Source: Streptomyces sp. ISL-36 (lineage in GTDB: Bacteria > Actinomycetota > Actinomycetes > Streptomycetales > Streptomycetaceae). Taken from it: a stretch of DNA of 64,000 bases. Below are positions 25,929 to 34,710 of the stretch, piece by piece (within the stretch, counting starts at the first letter, position 1; each line of letters starts with the position of its first letter). Below the pieces are notes generated by a model, which had not been told where the DNA came from, did not search any database, and saw only the letters and a list, made by a program, of their open reading frames with translations. The stretch lies in contig NZ_JAGGOS010000049.1 in NCBI RefSeq assembly GCF_018614205.1, forward strand, positions 28,001 through 92,000. The letters are read 5' to 3'. A program made the position numbers and the translations under genes.

Positions 25929-27473
25929 ATGAAGCGACGACACGGCGGGCGGCTCGGCGCCGGGATCCTGGTCACCGGACTGCTGTTGACGGGGTGCGCG
26001 GGCGGCAACGGCGTCGAGCGGACATCGGACCGGGGCGGCGGCAGGCACGCACCGGCCGTCCCCGACGGCGGCGGCCGGACGGGCGCGGACGCCCCCGAGG
26101 GCGAACAGCGCTCCCGCCCGCCGGCCGCCGACCACCTCTCCACCTTCGCGCTGGACGTGGACACCGCCTCGTACGGCTACGCCCGCCGCACGCTGGCCGA
26201 CGGCCGGCTGCCGGACCCGGCGACCGTACGGCCCGAGGAGTTCGTCAACAGCTTCCGGCCGGACTACCGGCGGCCCGAGGGCGACGGGTTCAGTGTGACG
26301 GTCGACGGCGCGCGGAGCTCCGACGACGGCTGGTCGCTCGTCCGGGTCGGCCTCGCGACCCGGGCCGCGGAGCCCAAGGGCACCCGCCCGCCGGCCGCCC
26401 TCACCTTCGTCGTCGACATCTCGGGATCGATGGCCGAACCGGGCCGGCTCGACCTGGTCAAGGAGTCGCTCGGCATCCTCACCGACGAGCTCCGCGACGA
26501 CGACTCGGTCGCCCTGGTCACCTTCAGCAACGAGGCCGAGACCGTGCTGCCCATGTCCACGGTGGGGGAGAACCGTGAGCGCATCCACGGCCTCGTCGAC
26601 GAGCTGGCCACCACCTCCTCCACCAACGTCGAGGCGGGTGTGCGCACCGGGTACGACGTCGCCGTGGAGGGCCACCGCAAGGGAGCGGTCAACCGGGTCG
26701 TGCTGCTCTCCGACGCCCTGGCCAACACCGGCGACACCGAGGCGCAGTCGATCCTGAACCGGATCGACGAGGAGCGCAGGGAGTACGGCATCACCCTCTT
26801 CGGCGTCGGCGTCGGCAGCGACTACGGCGACGCGTTCATGGAGCGGCTGGCCGACAAGGGCGACGGGCACACCACGTACGTCTCCACCCGCGAACAGGCC
26901 CGCAAGGTCTTCGTGGAGCAGCTCCCCACCCACATCGAGCTGCGCGCCCGCGACGCCAAGGCGCAGGTGGCCTTCGACCCGGCGACCGTGGAGAGGTTCC
27001 GGCTGATCGGCTACGAGAACCGCGAGGTCGCCGACGAGGACTTCCGCGACGACCGCGTCGACGGCGGCGAGGTCGGCGCCGGTCACACCGTGACCGCGCT
27101 GTACGCGGTGAAGACCCGCCCCGGCCGCACGGGCCACCTGGCGACGGCCACGGTCCGCTGGCTCGACCCGAAGACCCGCGCCCCGCACGAGCGTTCCGGG
27201 ACGGTGGGGACGGCCGCGCTGACCTCCTCGGTCTGGGCCGCCGGCCACGACAGCCTGCAGCTGACCGCCGTCACCGCCTACTTCGCGGAGAGGCTGCGCG
27301 GCGGTGATCTGCCGGGCGCCCCGAGTCTCTCGGAGCTCGCTCGGTACTCGGCGGCCATCGCCGAGCGGTCGCGCTCGAAGGTGGTCCGGGAACTGACCGA
27401 GGCGATCCGGCAGGCGGACCGGTTGCACGGCCCGGACGGGGACGCGGAACCGGGCGATCCGTACAGCGGTTGA
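25929..27473 (+). CDS. von Willebrand factor A lipoprotein, YfbK-like
   Basis: A 514-residue exported lipoprotein: the signal peptide ends in the lipobox LTGC (Cys23). A YfbK-type N-terminal domain follows (STFALDVDTASYGYARR), then a VWA domain with the MIDAS motif DISGSMAEP and VALVTFSNEA, and a DUF3520-like C-terminal domain. It would sit on the outer face of the membrane and bind proteins through metal. The ATG follows a GGGGAAGAAG stretch. No functional partner is evident nearby. Confidence 0.9.
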   Translation: MKRRHGGRLGAGILVTGLLLTGCAGGNGVERTSDRGGGRHAPAVPDGGGRTGADAPEGEQRSRPPAADHLSTFALDVDTASYGYARRTLADGRLPDPATVRPEEFVNSFRPDYRRPEGDGFSVTVDGARSSDDGWSLVRVGLATRAAEPKGTRPPAALTFVVDISGSMAEPGRLDLVKESLGILTDELRDDDSVALVTFSNEAETVLPMSTVGENRERIHGLVDELATTSSTNVEAGVRTGYDVAVEGHRKGAVNRVVLLSDALANTGDTEAQSILNRIDEERREYGITLFGVGVGSDYGDAFMERLADKGDGHTTYVSTREQARKVFVEQLPTHIELRARDAKAQVAFDPATVERFRLIGYENREVADEDFRDDRVDGGEVGAGHTVTALYAVKTRPGRTGHLATATVRWLDPKTRAPHERSGTVGTAALTSSVWAAGHDSLQLTAVTAYFAERLRGGDLPGAPSLSELARYSAAIAERSRSKVVRELTEAIRQADRLHGPDGDAEPGDPYSG

Positions 27474-27540
27474 TCCCCGTTCCCCGCGTGATCCCAATTT
27501 TCTCGCGCGCGGTGGCCATGGAGAGCGTCAAGATGACCTC

Positions 27541-28008
27541 ATGGCCACCCTGCTGCTCGCCCTCGCCGTCGGATCCACCGGTCTCTACGCCGGGTTCATG
27601 CTGATCTTCCTGACGGGGATCATGCCCGCCCTGGCCCGGCTCGACGACGCGGAGTTCGTGGGCGCGATGCGCCGGATCAACGAGTACGTGCCCAAGGCCG
27701 TGTTCCTCGTCGTCTTCCTCGGGGTCGTGGCCTTCCCCGCCGCCGCGTTCCTCGTCCCGGTCGACGGCCGCTCAGAGACCCAGAAATGGCTGATCCTGGC
27801 CGGTCTCGTCGGCGCGGTCCTCAACCACCTCGTGACCATGGGCGGCAACATCCCGCTCAACAACGCCCTGGCCGCTTCGGAGGGCACGGGGGAGTCTCCC
27901 GCTGCCGTCCGGTCGGCCTTCGAGAAGCGGTGGAACGGCTTCCATCTGATCCGTACGGTGCTGATCACCGCTGCTTTCGGGCTGCTGATCGCCGCCTGTC
28001 TGAACTGA
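27541..28008 (+). CDS. DUF1772 membrane protein
   Basis: A 155-residue protein with four hydrophobic segments and the motifs TGIMPALARL and NIPLNNAL typical of DUF1772, a family that includes anthrone oxygenase-like proteins. The family has no firm general function. It converges with the AfsA-type gene; only 50 bases separate them. Confidence 0.85.
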   Translation: MATLLLALAVGSTGLYAGFMLIFLTGIMPALARLDDAEFVGAMRRINEYVPKAVFLVVFLGVVAFPAAAFLVPVDGRSETQKWLILAGLVGAVLNHLVTMGGNIPLNNALAASEGTGESPAAVRSAFEKRWNGFHLIRTVLITAAFGLLIAACLN

Positions 28009-28058
28009 GCGGCGAGCTCCCCGTCGTTCTGGCGACCGGGGCTTTCCGCGACGCGGCC

Positions 28059-29021
28059 CTATCCGGTGGGCAGGTCCGCCACGGTGGTGATCGCGGTGAA
28101 GAGGATCTCGTCGTCCTGCCGGCCGGTCACCCGGATCAGCCGCTCCACGCCGCCGGGGTAGCCGACGGCCGGCTCGGTCTCGATCCAGCAGGGGCTGCCG
28201 AACTCCGCGTACCGGTGGAAGGCGGAGTCCATCGCCACCGGCAGGACCGCGCGGCCGTCCGGCGTGAGGGTGTGCACCGCCTGGCGGGCCGCCTCCAGGA
28301 GGACCATCCCCGGTATGTGGTCGCCGGGGTGGTCGAAGAGCACCGGGTGGCGGGTGTTGACGCGCAGCCGCCAGCGGTCGTCCCGCTCGGTGGGGGTGAG
28401 CACCACGTCGAAGTCGTGGTGCCGGCCGACGCGGCGCGGCTCCACGGGCGCGGTGGGCGGCGCCGGCGCAGCGGCGGAGTGCTCGGCGAGACGGTCGGCG
28501 CGCAGCCGGCGGTAGACCTCGGGGCTGGTGCAGATGTACCGGGCGTCGCCGGTGGCGATCGCCCGGCCGCTCTCGCTGATCACGACCTCGTAGCTCAGCC
28601 CCGCCAGCCGGCCGGCCCGGCGGCGGATGTCGGAGCAGGTGACGTCGAGGCGCAGCTCGGCCGGCGCGTCACCGACGGGCAGCAGCGCCGGGACCACGCG
28701 GTAGTTGAGCTCCCACATGAGGAACTGGTGACCCAGCGGCACGTCGAAGCCCACGTGGGCGAGGAGCGCCCCCACCTGGCGGATCGTTTCGGCGGCCAGC
28801 ATCGGGTCGTAGTGACTCCCCCCGACGGGCCCGAAGAAGGAATGCCCGCGAGGCCATTGGGCGCTGAGGGTGAAGTGAGCCTCGTCCGTACGGGACCAGT
28901 CGGCGGTCAGGAAGACCTCGGCGAGCGCGGCCCGGTGGACGTACTCACGAGGGGCCGTCGTGGTGAGCCGGACGAGGGCTTCGGTACCCACGAGGTCGGT
29001 CGGAGCGGGCGTCTGCAGCAT
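28059..29021 (-). CDS. AfsA/ScbA-family signal biosynthesis protein
   Basis: A 320-residue protein with two AfsA repeats (VHRAALAEVFLTADW; later VNTRHPVLFDHPGDHIPGMVLLEAARQA). AfsA enzymes couple a beta-ketoacyl thioester to dihydroxyacetone phosphate, starting synthesis of gamma-butyrolactone or related autoregulators. ATG 29021 has GAGGG upstream. The gene is divergent from a HAD hydrolase and SDR, and a receptor of the matching family is 2 kb away, so this looks like a complete signalling locus. Several AfsA homologues elsewhere act as regulators of resistance rather than synthases, which cannot be excluded. Confidence 0.9.
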   Translation of the reverse strand: MLQTPAPTDLVGTEALVRLTTTAPREYVHRAALAEVFLTADWSRTDEAHFTLSAQWPRGHSFFGPVGGSHYDPMLAAETIRQVGALLAHVGFDVPLGHQFLMWELNYRVVPALLPVGDAPAELRLDVTCSDIRRRAGRLAGLSYEVVISESGRAIATGDARYICTSPEVYRRLRADRLAEHSAAAPAPPTAPVEPRRVGRHHDFDVVLTPTERDDRWRLRVNTRHPVLFDHPGDHIPGMVLLEAARQAVHTLTPDGRAVLPVAMDSAFHRYAEFGSPCWIETEPAVGYPGGVERLIRVTGRQDDEILFTAITTVADLPTG

Positions 29022-29080
29022 GAGATCCCTCAACTAGGGGCCTACTAAGGAGATTCGGGCATCCGGGCACGGCGGAAGTT

Positions 29081-29102
29081 ACGAACCCATGGGTCGGTTT
29101 TG
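29081..29102. promoter_or_regulatory. Candidate autoregulator-receptor binding site in a 365-bp divergent gap
   Basis: The gap 29022-29386 has no gene. A 10-bp perfect palindrome (ACCCATGGGT, 29085-29094) leads into GGTCGGTTTT (29092-29101), close to the published ArpA half-site GG(T/C)CGGT(A/T)(T/C)G(T/G). The related GGCCGGTTTT occurs upstream of the SARP gene (31870-31879). A second possible site with ACC...GGT symmetry and GGTTTGTTT is at 29263-29287. Confidence 0.45.
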
Positions 29103-29386
29103 CAAGTCGCCGGTCTCGGTTCTGTCAGGTCGGTCGGAGGACGGTGCGGAGCGTGATCGGCCCTGTACGCAGTCAACCATGCTTGTCAGAACGGCAGATG
29201 TCCGACTCGTGAGACCCCAGGGTTCACGAGGGGAGAGGCTTCGGGTATCTTCCAGCTGCCGGAAATCTGTACCGCCAGGTTTGTTTCTCGGGCATCCGAG
29301 ACGCCGGTTCGGGCGGACACGTCACCATCCGAGTGATTCGACCCGATGTGCCCCGGCTCGCCGACCGGCTGCCCCTTGGAGATTCC

Positions 29387-30082
29387 GTGGAACAACTGCG
29401 CCAGATATCCCTCGCCGCCGTCAACATCGACGGCGTGTTGCTGAACGACACGTTCAGTCCGGTGATCCACCGGTTCGTCACCAGCCGCGGCGGGCGTTAC
29501 GACGCCGAGGTGGAGCGGGAGATCTTCTCCCAGCCCCAGCTCATCGCGGCCAAGGCCCTCGGCGCCGCCGCCGGACTCGACGCGAGTCCCGCGGACGTGC
29601 TGACCGCTTACTTCGAAGAGCGCGAGGCCCATCTGGCCGAGCATCCGCTGCGACTGCTCGACGGCGCGGTCGAGCTGCTGCACCGGCTGCGGGGCCTAGG
29701 GCTCAGGACGGTCTGCTACGGCGGGCTCGACAAGACCCACTTCGACCGGCACCTGCGGGAGCTGGCGCACCTCTTCGACGGTCCCGGCTACGTCTGCACC
29801 AACGACTTCCGCCCCGGTGTGCACGAGATCACCACGGAGGTCTTCGGGCTCCGTCACGACCAGGCCCTGTTCATCGACGACGTCGCACGCGTCGCCGAGG
29901 CCGCCAAGGAGCTCGGTGTCCCCTTCATCGGCCACCCGAGCGACTTCGCGCACGGCTTCCAGGGCGAGCTGATGCGAAGGGCGGGCGTCCGCCACCTGGT
30001 GGGGTCGCTCGACGAGATCGACGAGCCCCTGCTGCGCACGCTCGACGCCGAGGCCGCCGCCGGCCGCGTCTGGAACGGCTGA
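29387..30082 (+). CDS. HAD-superfamily hydrolase
   Basis: A 231-residue protein. The fold is indicated by AAVNIDGVLLNDTF near the start (where the usual DxD is NIDG, so the first nucleophilic Asp is not clearly in place), RTVCYGG and ALFIDDVARVAEAAKELGV, the last being the Mg-binding acidic motif. GTG 29387 follows TTGGAG; GTG 29333 is in frame but lacks a ribosome site. Between an AfsA gene and an SDR, a natural role would be removing the phosphate of the butenolide intermediate, a step for which phosphatases have often gone unassigned. This is inference. Confidence 0.75.
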   Translation: MEQLRQISLAAVNIDGVLLNDTFSPVIHRFVTSRGGRYDAEVEREIFSQPQLIAAKALGAAAGLDASPADVLTAYFEEREAHLAEHPLRLLDGAVELLHRLRGLGLRTVCYGGLDKTHFDRHLRELAHLFDGPGYVCTNDFRPGVHEITTEVFGLRHDQALFIDDVARVAEAAKELGVPFIGHPSDFAHGFQGELMRRAGVRHLVGSLDEIDEPLLRTLDAEAAAGRVWNG

Positions 30083-30215
30083 GTCCCGTGGCGCACCCCC
30101 GCGAAGGCGCCGCCCGCGCGACCGCGGTGATCTCCACGAGCCCGCCGAGCCCGACGACCTCGACGCCTCATGACCAGGTGTCATCCATCCGACTGCCGAG
30201 GGAGACGACCGTCCC

Positions 30216-30986
30216 ATGACTGCCGACCACCGCCTGCTGAGCGACAAGGTCGCCCTGATCACCGGCGCCAGCAGCGGAATCGGAGCGGCGGCCGCCCGGG
30301 TCTTCGCCCGGGAGGGCGCCCGGGTGGTTCTCACCGCCCGCCGCGAGGAGAAGCTGAAGGCCTTGGTGGCCGCCCTGCGCGAGCAGGGCGCGGAGGCCGA
30401 GTACGTGGTGGCGGACATGACCCGCCGCGAGGACACCCGAGCCGCCGTGGCGCATGCCGTGGCGTCGTACGGGCGGCTCGACCTGGCCTTCAACAACGCC
30501 GGGTGGGGCACCGGCCGCGAGCCCCTGCACGAGATGGACGACGAGCTCTACGACCGGATCATGGACGTCAACGTGCGCGGCGTCTGGAACTGCCTGCGCG
30601 ACGAGATCGCCGCGATGCTGCCCACCGGCGGCGGCGCGATCGTCAACACCAGCAGCGTCGGCGGGCTGCTCGCCACCCCCGTGGCCGCCCCCTACGTCGC
30701 CGCCAAGCACGCCGTGATCGGACTGACCAGGGCTGCCGCCGCCGAGTACGCGGCCCAGGGCATCCGGGTCAACGCGGTGGCGCCCGGCACGACCCGGACC
30801 GAGGTGGTGACCGACTGGTTCGCCGCCGTGCCCGGGATGGAGGAGGCGCTGCACGCCGCCACCCCGCAGCCGCGCACCGCCGAACCGGAGGAGATCGCGG
30901 AGGCCGCCGCCTGGCTCTGCAGTGACCGAGCGTCGTTCGTCACCGGTGCGATCATGCCGGTGGACGGCGGCTTCACGATGGTGTGA
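30216..30986 (+). CDS. Short-chain dehydrogenase/reductase
   Basis: A 256-residue classical SDR: cofactor motif TGASSGIG, NNAG, Ser in NTSSVGG and the catalytic YVAAK. The Arg in VLTARREEK hints at NADPH. In this setting it is a candidate for the keto reduction that sets the alcohol in virginiae-butanolide-type signals (BarS1 role). It has its own ATG after GGGAG and is followed by the receptor gene. Confidence 0.88.
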   Translation: MTADHRLLSDKVALITGASSGIGAAAARVFAREGARVVLTARREEKLKALVAALREQGAEAEYVVADMTRREDTRAAVAHAVASYGRLDLAFNNAGWGTGREPLHEMDDELYDRIMDVNVRGVWNCLRDEIAAMLPTGGGAIVNTSSVGGLLATPVAAPYVAAKHAVIGLTRAAAAEYAAQGIRVNAVAPGTTRTEVVTDWFAAVPGMEEALHAATPQPRTAEPEEIAEAAAWLCSDRASFVTGAIMPVDGGFTMV

Positions 30987-31025
30987 GCCGGGTGACGCCC
31001 GACCGAACGGCCTGCGTGCGATGTC

Positions 31026-31055
31026 TTGTGTCCTCTGCACGTATCCGTCCATACT
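31026..31055 (+). promoter_or_regulatory. Candidate promoter with inverted repeat upstream of the receptor gene
   Basis: TTGTGT (31026-31031) and CATACT (31050-31055) are 18 bp apart, and GTAT...ATAC (31041-31054) is an inverted repeat overlapping the -10 element, a position where a TetR-type receptor could repress itself. Confidence 0.45.
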
Positions 31056-31143
31056 TGCTGTTTTCGACCGTGAAGTGCACGGAGCACGGAGCGAGCGCGA
31101 GGGCCCTTTGGGGCATCGGGCTATGAGAGGGACGTGACCCCCA

Positions 31144-31797
31144 ATGGCGAAGCAGGATCGCGCGATTCGGACGCGCCAGGCGATCTTGGAAGCGGCTGCC
31201 ACCGTCTTCGACGAGCGTGGTTACGAGGCCGCGAAACTCACCGACATCCTCCGGCTGGCCCAAGTCACCAAAGGCGCGCTCTACTTCCACTTCGACTCCA
31301 AGGAGGACCTCGCGCACGCGGTGATCGACGCGCAGGTCTCCACCGCCCCGATGCCGATGCCGCAGGTCTCCAAGGTGCAGGAGTTCGTCGACATCGGCAT
31401 GGTGTTCGCGCACCGGCTGGCCCATGACGGGCTGCTGCGCGGCAGCGTGCGGCTCACCCTGGACCAGGGCGGCCACGAGCTCAACCGCAGCGGCCCCTAC
31501 CGGGAGTGGACCGAACTCAATCTGCGGGTGCTCAACGAGGCCAAGGAGTGCGGCGAACTGCTGCCGCACGCCAATCCGCAGGAGGTGGCCCCGCTCGTCG
31601 TGGGCGCCTACGCCGGCCTGAATCTCATGACCCAGGCGCTGGGGAACAACCGGGCCGAGATGGACCGCTGGGCCTCGGTGCTCTACCGCCATGTGCTGCC
31701 CAGCATCGCCGTGCCCGCCGTGCTCGCGATGCTCGACATGGAGCCGGGGCGGGGGGCCAGAGCCCTGGAGGCCGCGGAGGCCGCCGCGGCCGGCTGA
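31144..31797 (+). CDS. Gamma-butyrolactone-type receptor, TetR family (ArpA/ScbR-like)
   Basis: A 217-residue repressor. The start MAKQDRAIRTRQAILEAAA and the HTH (LTDILRLAQVTKGALYFHFDSKEDLA) are the standard beginning of ArpA/ScbR/AvaR receptors. SVRLTLDQG and the Trp in GPYREWTELN, the position important for ligand in ArpA-like receptors, are present. It should leave DNA on binding the signal made by the neighbouring AfsA system, releasing the SARP gene downstream. A pseudo-receptor that binds antibiotics instead is possible; the conserved Trp favours a true receptor. Confidence 0.92.
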   Translation: MAKQDRAIRTRQAILEAAATVFDERGYEAAKLTDILRLAQVTKGALYFHFDSKEDLAHAVIDAQVSTAPMPMPQVSKVQEFVDIGMVFAHRLAHDGLLRGSVRLTLDQGGHELNRSGPYREWTELNLRVLNEAKECGELLPHANPQEVAPLVVGAYAGLNLMTQALGNNRAEMDRWASVLYRHVLPSIAVPAVLAMLDMEPGRGARALEAAEAAAAG

Positions 31798-31932
31798 CAG
31801 GGCCGCCGCCGGCTGACAGGGCAGTCCGGGCCTGTCAGGCCCCGTATGGAGCTTCAAACCATACCCACAGGCCGGTTTTCTGTGGATGACACGAACGTGC
31901 CATCTTCTCTTCGTCGGAAATCGACCGGACAA

Positions 31933-31975
31933 AAGCGTACCCGCGAGTCCAGATCCTGGATCCGTGGGTACGCTT
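31933..31975. promoter_or_regulatory. Long two-tier inverted repeat between receptor and SARP genes
   Basis: Outer 10-bp arms AAGCGTACCC (31933-31942) and GGGTACGCTT (31966-31975) are perfect; inside them TCCAG (31948-31952) and CTGGA (31956-31960) pair again. It may be a terminator for the receptor gene or a protein-binding site. The gap 31798-32144 also holds a CCACAG...CTGTGG repeat (31865-31885 area) and the SARP promoter. Confidence 0.6.
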
Positions 31976-32075
31976 CTCTGTGCCCCTTACAGATTCTTGA
32001 TCGCGGCAAATCCGCCCAACTAGGGCATAATTCCCAGTTCTTTGGCCAGGGCATTCCATACCCTGCGGTTTCTTA

Positions 32076-32104
32076 TTGACATGCCTCCGGGTCTCTTTTC
32101 TAAT
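32076..32104 (+). promoter_or_regulatory. Strong candidate promoter of the SARP gene
   Basis: TTGACA (32076-32081) and TCTAAT (32099-32104) with a 17-bp spacer, the best sigma-70-type match seen in the window. The predicted start is about 35 bases before the GTG codon. The surrounding DNA is noticeably AT-richer than the window as a whole. Confidence 0.7.
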
Positions 32105-32144
32105 CATCCAGGGCCATGCCGCGCACAGACACTGAGGGGGCAAA

Positions 32145-33008
32145 GTGGACGTCCGCATCCTGGGGGGACTGTCGGTACGCGAGAACGGGGTTTCGATCAC
32201 TCCGACGGCCGCGGCACCGCGGCAGCTGCTCGCCCTGCTCGCGGCCAACGCCGACCAGGTCGTGCCCGTGACTGTACTGATGGAGGAGTTGTGGCCGTCC
32301 GGGGCGCCACGCGGCGCCCGAGTCGAACTCCAGTCCCACATCATCGATCTACGCGCACTGATCACCACCGCGCTGCGCGGCGCCGAGCCACCGGATCCGG
32401 ACGCCGCCTGGCAGCAGCGCCACACCGCCGAGGCCGTGCTCGTCTCGCTGCCCGGCGGCTACCGGCTCGACACCGGAGGCGGCTCCAACGACGCCTGGCA
32501 GTTCGAACGGGCCGCCGGAGCCGGCTACCGCGCCATGGAGGCCGGCGACCTGCAGCGCGCGGCACGCCGACTCCAGGAGGCGCTCGCCCTGTGGCACGGC
32601 GACCCCTACGCGGGCGTCGCGGCCGGCCCCCATCTGCGCATGGAGATCGAGCGCCTGGAGGCCTCCCGGCTGAGCGCCCTCGACCAGTGGGTCGAGGCCC
32701 AGCTGCGGCTCGGCCGCCACTTCGAGATGATCTCCGACCTCGCCGAACTCGTCGCCCAGTACCGCACCAACGAACCGCTGCACGGCCAGTTCATGCTCGC
32801 GCTGCTGCGCTGCGGCCGGCAGGACGAGGCCCTGGAGGTCTACCAGCGGCTGCGCAACGGCCTGAAGAAGGAGACGGGCATGGAGCCCTCCGCGCGCCTG
32901 CGCAGGCTCCAGCGCTCGATCCTGACCGTACGGGACGTGGCCCGCCCCGCGTTCGGGCGCCAGACCTCCACCCGCCCCCGTCGCGTACCGGCCGGTTCGC
33001 TCGTCTGA
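32145..33008 (+). CDS. SARP-family transcriptional activator
   Basis: A 287-residue protein with an OmpR-type winged helix at the N-terminus (MDVRILGGLSV, PRQLLALLAANADQVV, LMEELWPSGAP) and a bacterial transcriptional activation domain at about 110-260 (ARRLQEALALWHGDPYAG, MLALLRCGRQDEALEVYQRL, GMEPSARLRRLQ). SARPs bind direct heptamer repeats with 11-bp phasing and switch on antibiotic clusters. GTG start behind GAGGGGG. Such repeats appear upstream of the diazo/nitrate operon at 59896. It is the likely cluster activator, itself controlled by the receptor gene before it. Confidence 0.92.
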   Translation: MDVRILGGLSVRENGVSITPTAAAPRQLLALLAANADQVVPVTVLMEELWPSGAPRGARVELQSHIIDLRALITTALRGAEPPDPDAAWQQRHTAEAVLVSLPGGYRLDTGGGSNDAWQFERAAGAGYRAMEAGDLQRAARRLQEALALWHGDPYAGVAAGPHLRMEIERLEASRLSALDQWVEAQLRLGRHFEMISDLAELVAQYRTNEPLHGQFMLALLRCGRQDEALEVYQRLRNGLKKETGMEPSARLRRLQRSILTVRDVARPAFGRQTSTRPRRVPAGSLV

Positions 33009-33022
33009 CCGTCGTACGCACG

Positions 33023-33071
33023 ACACGAAGGAGGGGCGGGACGCTCGAAGCGTCCCGCCCCTCCTTCGTGT
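33023..33071. terminator. Strong bidirectional terminator
   Basis: Perfect 23-bp arms (33023-33045 and 33049-33071) with a 3-base loop, between the convergent SARP and wrbA genes. Confidence 0.9.
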
Positions 33072-33079
33072 CTCGGCCG

Positions 33080-33697
33080 TCAGACGTCGGCGAGACCCTT
33101 CTTCAGCGCCGTGGCGATCTCGACGGCACGACGGGTCTGGAACTCGATCGCGGCCAGGTTCTCACCGGCCACGTTGTTCGCCTCGTTCGCCGAGACACTG
33201 CTCGTGCCGTACGGGTTGCCGTTCGCCGGAGCGAACTGGACCGGGTCCGCGTAGCCGGGCGCCACGATGACCGCACCCCAGTGGTAGAAGGTGTTGTTCA
33301 GCGCGAGGAGCGTCGACTCCTGGCCGCCGTGCGCGGTCGAGGTCGAGGTGAACGCCGAGGCGACCTTGTTGACGAGCTTGCCCTGCGCCCACAGGCCACC
33401 GGTGGTGTCGATGAACTGCTTGATCTGCGCGGCGGGCAGACCGAAACGGGTGGGCGTGCCGATCAGCACGACGTCCGCCCACTCCAGGTCCTCGGGCGTG
33501 GCGACCTCGATGTCACGGGTGGCCTGAACGTGCTCGGCCCACTCCGCCTTCGTCTCGATCACCGACTGCGGGGCCAGCTCCGCCACCTTCCGCAGCCGCA
33601 CCTCCGCACCGGCCTTCTCCGCGGCGTTCGCGGCGGCGGTGGCCAGCGCGTGCACATTGCCGGTCGACGAGTAGTAGATGACTGCGACGTTGGTCAT
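33080..33697 (-). CDS. wrbA: NAD(P)H:quinone oxidoreductase, WrbA type
   Basis: A 205-residue flavodoxin-fold protein. The FMN phosphate loop is YYSSTGNVHALA, with GTPTRFG, SAFTSTSTAHGGQE and a GYADP segment characteristic of WrbA. It reduces quinones by two electrons and protects from quinone stress. Within this cluster it may keep o-aminophenol-derived quinone-imines reduced. AAGGAG lies upstream of the ATG. Confidence 0.93.
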   Translation of the reverse strand: MTNVAVIYYSSTGNVHALATAAANAAEKAGAEVRLRKVAELAPQSVIETKAEWAEHVQATRDIEVATPEDLEWADVVLIGTPTRFGLPAAQIKQFIDTTGGLWAQGKLVNKVASAFTSTSTAHGGQESTLLALNNTFYHWGAVIVAPGYADPVQFAPANGNPYGTSSVSANEANNVAGENLAAIEFQTRRAVEIATALKKGLADV

Positions 33698-33833
33698 GAC
33701 AGACCTGCTCCTTGACTACGGAGGACGGGAAAGGGTGGAACCGTTGAGCACAAGGCCCGTCGCGACCTTCCCCGAACGACACGGCGCCACTCCACGAGGC
33801 CGGGGAAAGTCCGTCAGGTCCCGCCCCCGGATG

Positions 33834-34691
33834 TCACTTTCCGGCGAAGAACCGCAGCACAGCCTGCTCGTCCTCGTCCTTCAGTTCGACCGAGAACAGC
33901 TCCCCGAGCGCGCACACCGTGTCCGCCGCGCTCAGCTCGCGCCGCTCGACCCGCCCGTCCGCGTACTGGATCTCCAGCATCTTGTCCCGCAGCAGCAGGC
34001 GCTCCTTCTCCGTCTCCTTCTGCGCGACGAGCTGGCCCACGAACGGCGAACCCGGCCGGGTGGAGGAGAGGTAGTGCGCCGCCTCGAAGTCGATCCGGAA
34101 CTGCGGCTCCTGGCGGAAGCTGTACATGGCGAACCAGCCGTCCCCGTCCGGGATCTCCACCACCCAGTCCGGGCCGTCCGCCACCAGCCGCCAGGTCCAG
34201 TCGGCGACCGACGAGGTCGCGCCGTCCTCCAGCGGCAGCGCCTCCATCAGCCCGCTGTAGCCGTAGCCGGCGTCGGCCAGCCACACCCGGTCGTCGGCCC
34301 GCACCAGCAGCACCGTGTGGGTACGGAAGCGGCGCCGGGTCTCGCCCTGCCGGATCCGGGCGAGGAGCCGGGTCACCGGAAAACCGAGCCGGTCCAGGGC
34401 GGCGGCGAGCAGCAGGTTGTTCTCGTAGCAGTAGCCACCGCGCCCCGCCCGTACCAACTTCTCCTGGATCCGCTCCAGATCGAGCGAGACCGGACGTCCC
34501 AGCGCGATGTCGATGTTCTCGAAGGCGATCGTGGACATATGGCCGCGCAGGACGCGGTGCAGGGTGTCCGCGGTGGGAGTGCGGGGACCGGTGAAGCCGA
34601 TCCGGGCCAGATACGCGTCGAGGTCGAGGCGCTCGCTCTGCCACTCCGGATCGGCCTCGACCGTCACGGGCAGACCGTACGTTCCCAGCAT
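33834..34691 (-). CDS. Arylamine N-acetyltransferase
   Basis: A 285-residue NAT. The catalytic triad is visible as Cys in RGGYCYENN, His in RTHTVLLV and Asp in LADAGYG. It acetylates aromatic amines with acetyl-CoA. Streptomyces NATs are known to act on aminophenols and related compounds, and here the cluster is predicted to make 3-hydroxyanthranilate, so protection of the amine or detoxification is a sensible role. CAAGGAG precedes the ATG. The aquaporin gene upstream ends only 19 bases before this start. Confidence 0.93.
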   Translation of the reverse strand: MLGTYGLPVTVEADPEWQSERLDLDAYLARIGFTGPRTPTADTLHRVLRGHMSTIAFENIDIALGRPVSLDLERIQEKLVRAGRGGYCYENNLLLAAALDRLGFPVTRLLARIRQGETRRRFRTHTVLLVRADDRVWLADAGYGYSGLMEALPLEDGATSSVADWTWRLVADGPDWVVEIPDGDGWFAMYSFRQEPQFRIDFEAAHYLSSTRPGSPFVGQLVAQKETEKERLLLRDKMLEIQYADGRVERRELSAADTVCALGELFSVELKDEDEQAVLRFFAGK

Positions 34692-34710
34692 GGGTGTCTC
34701 CTTGGCTCTG

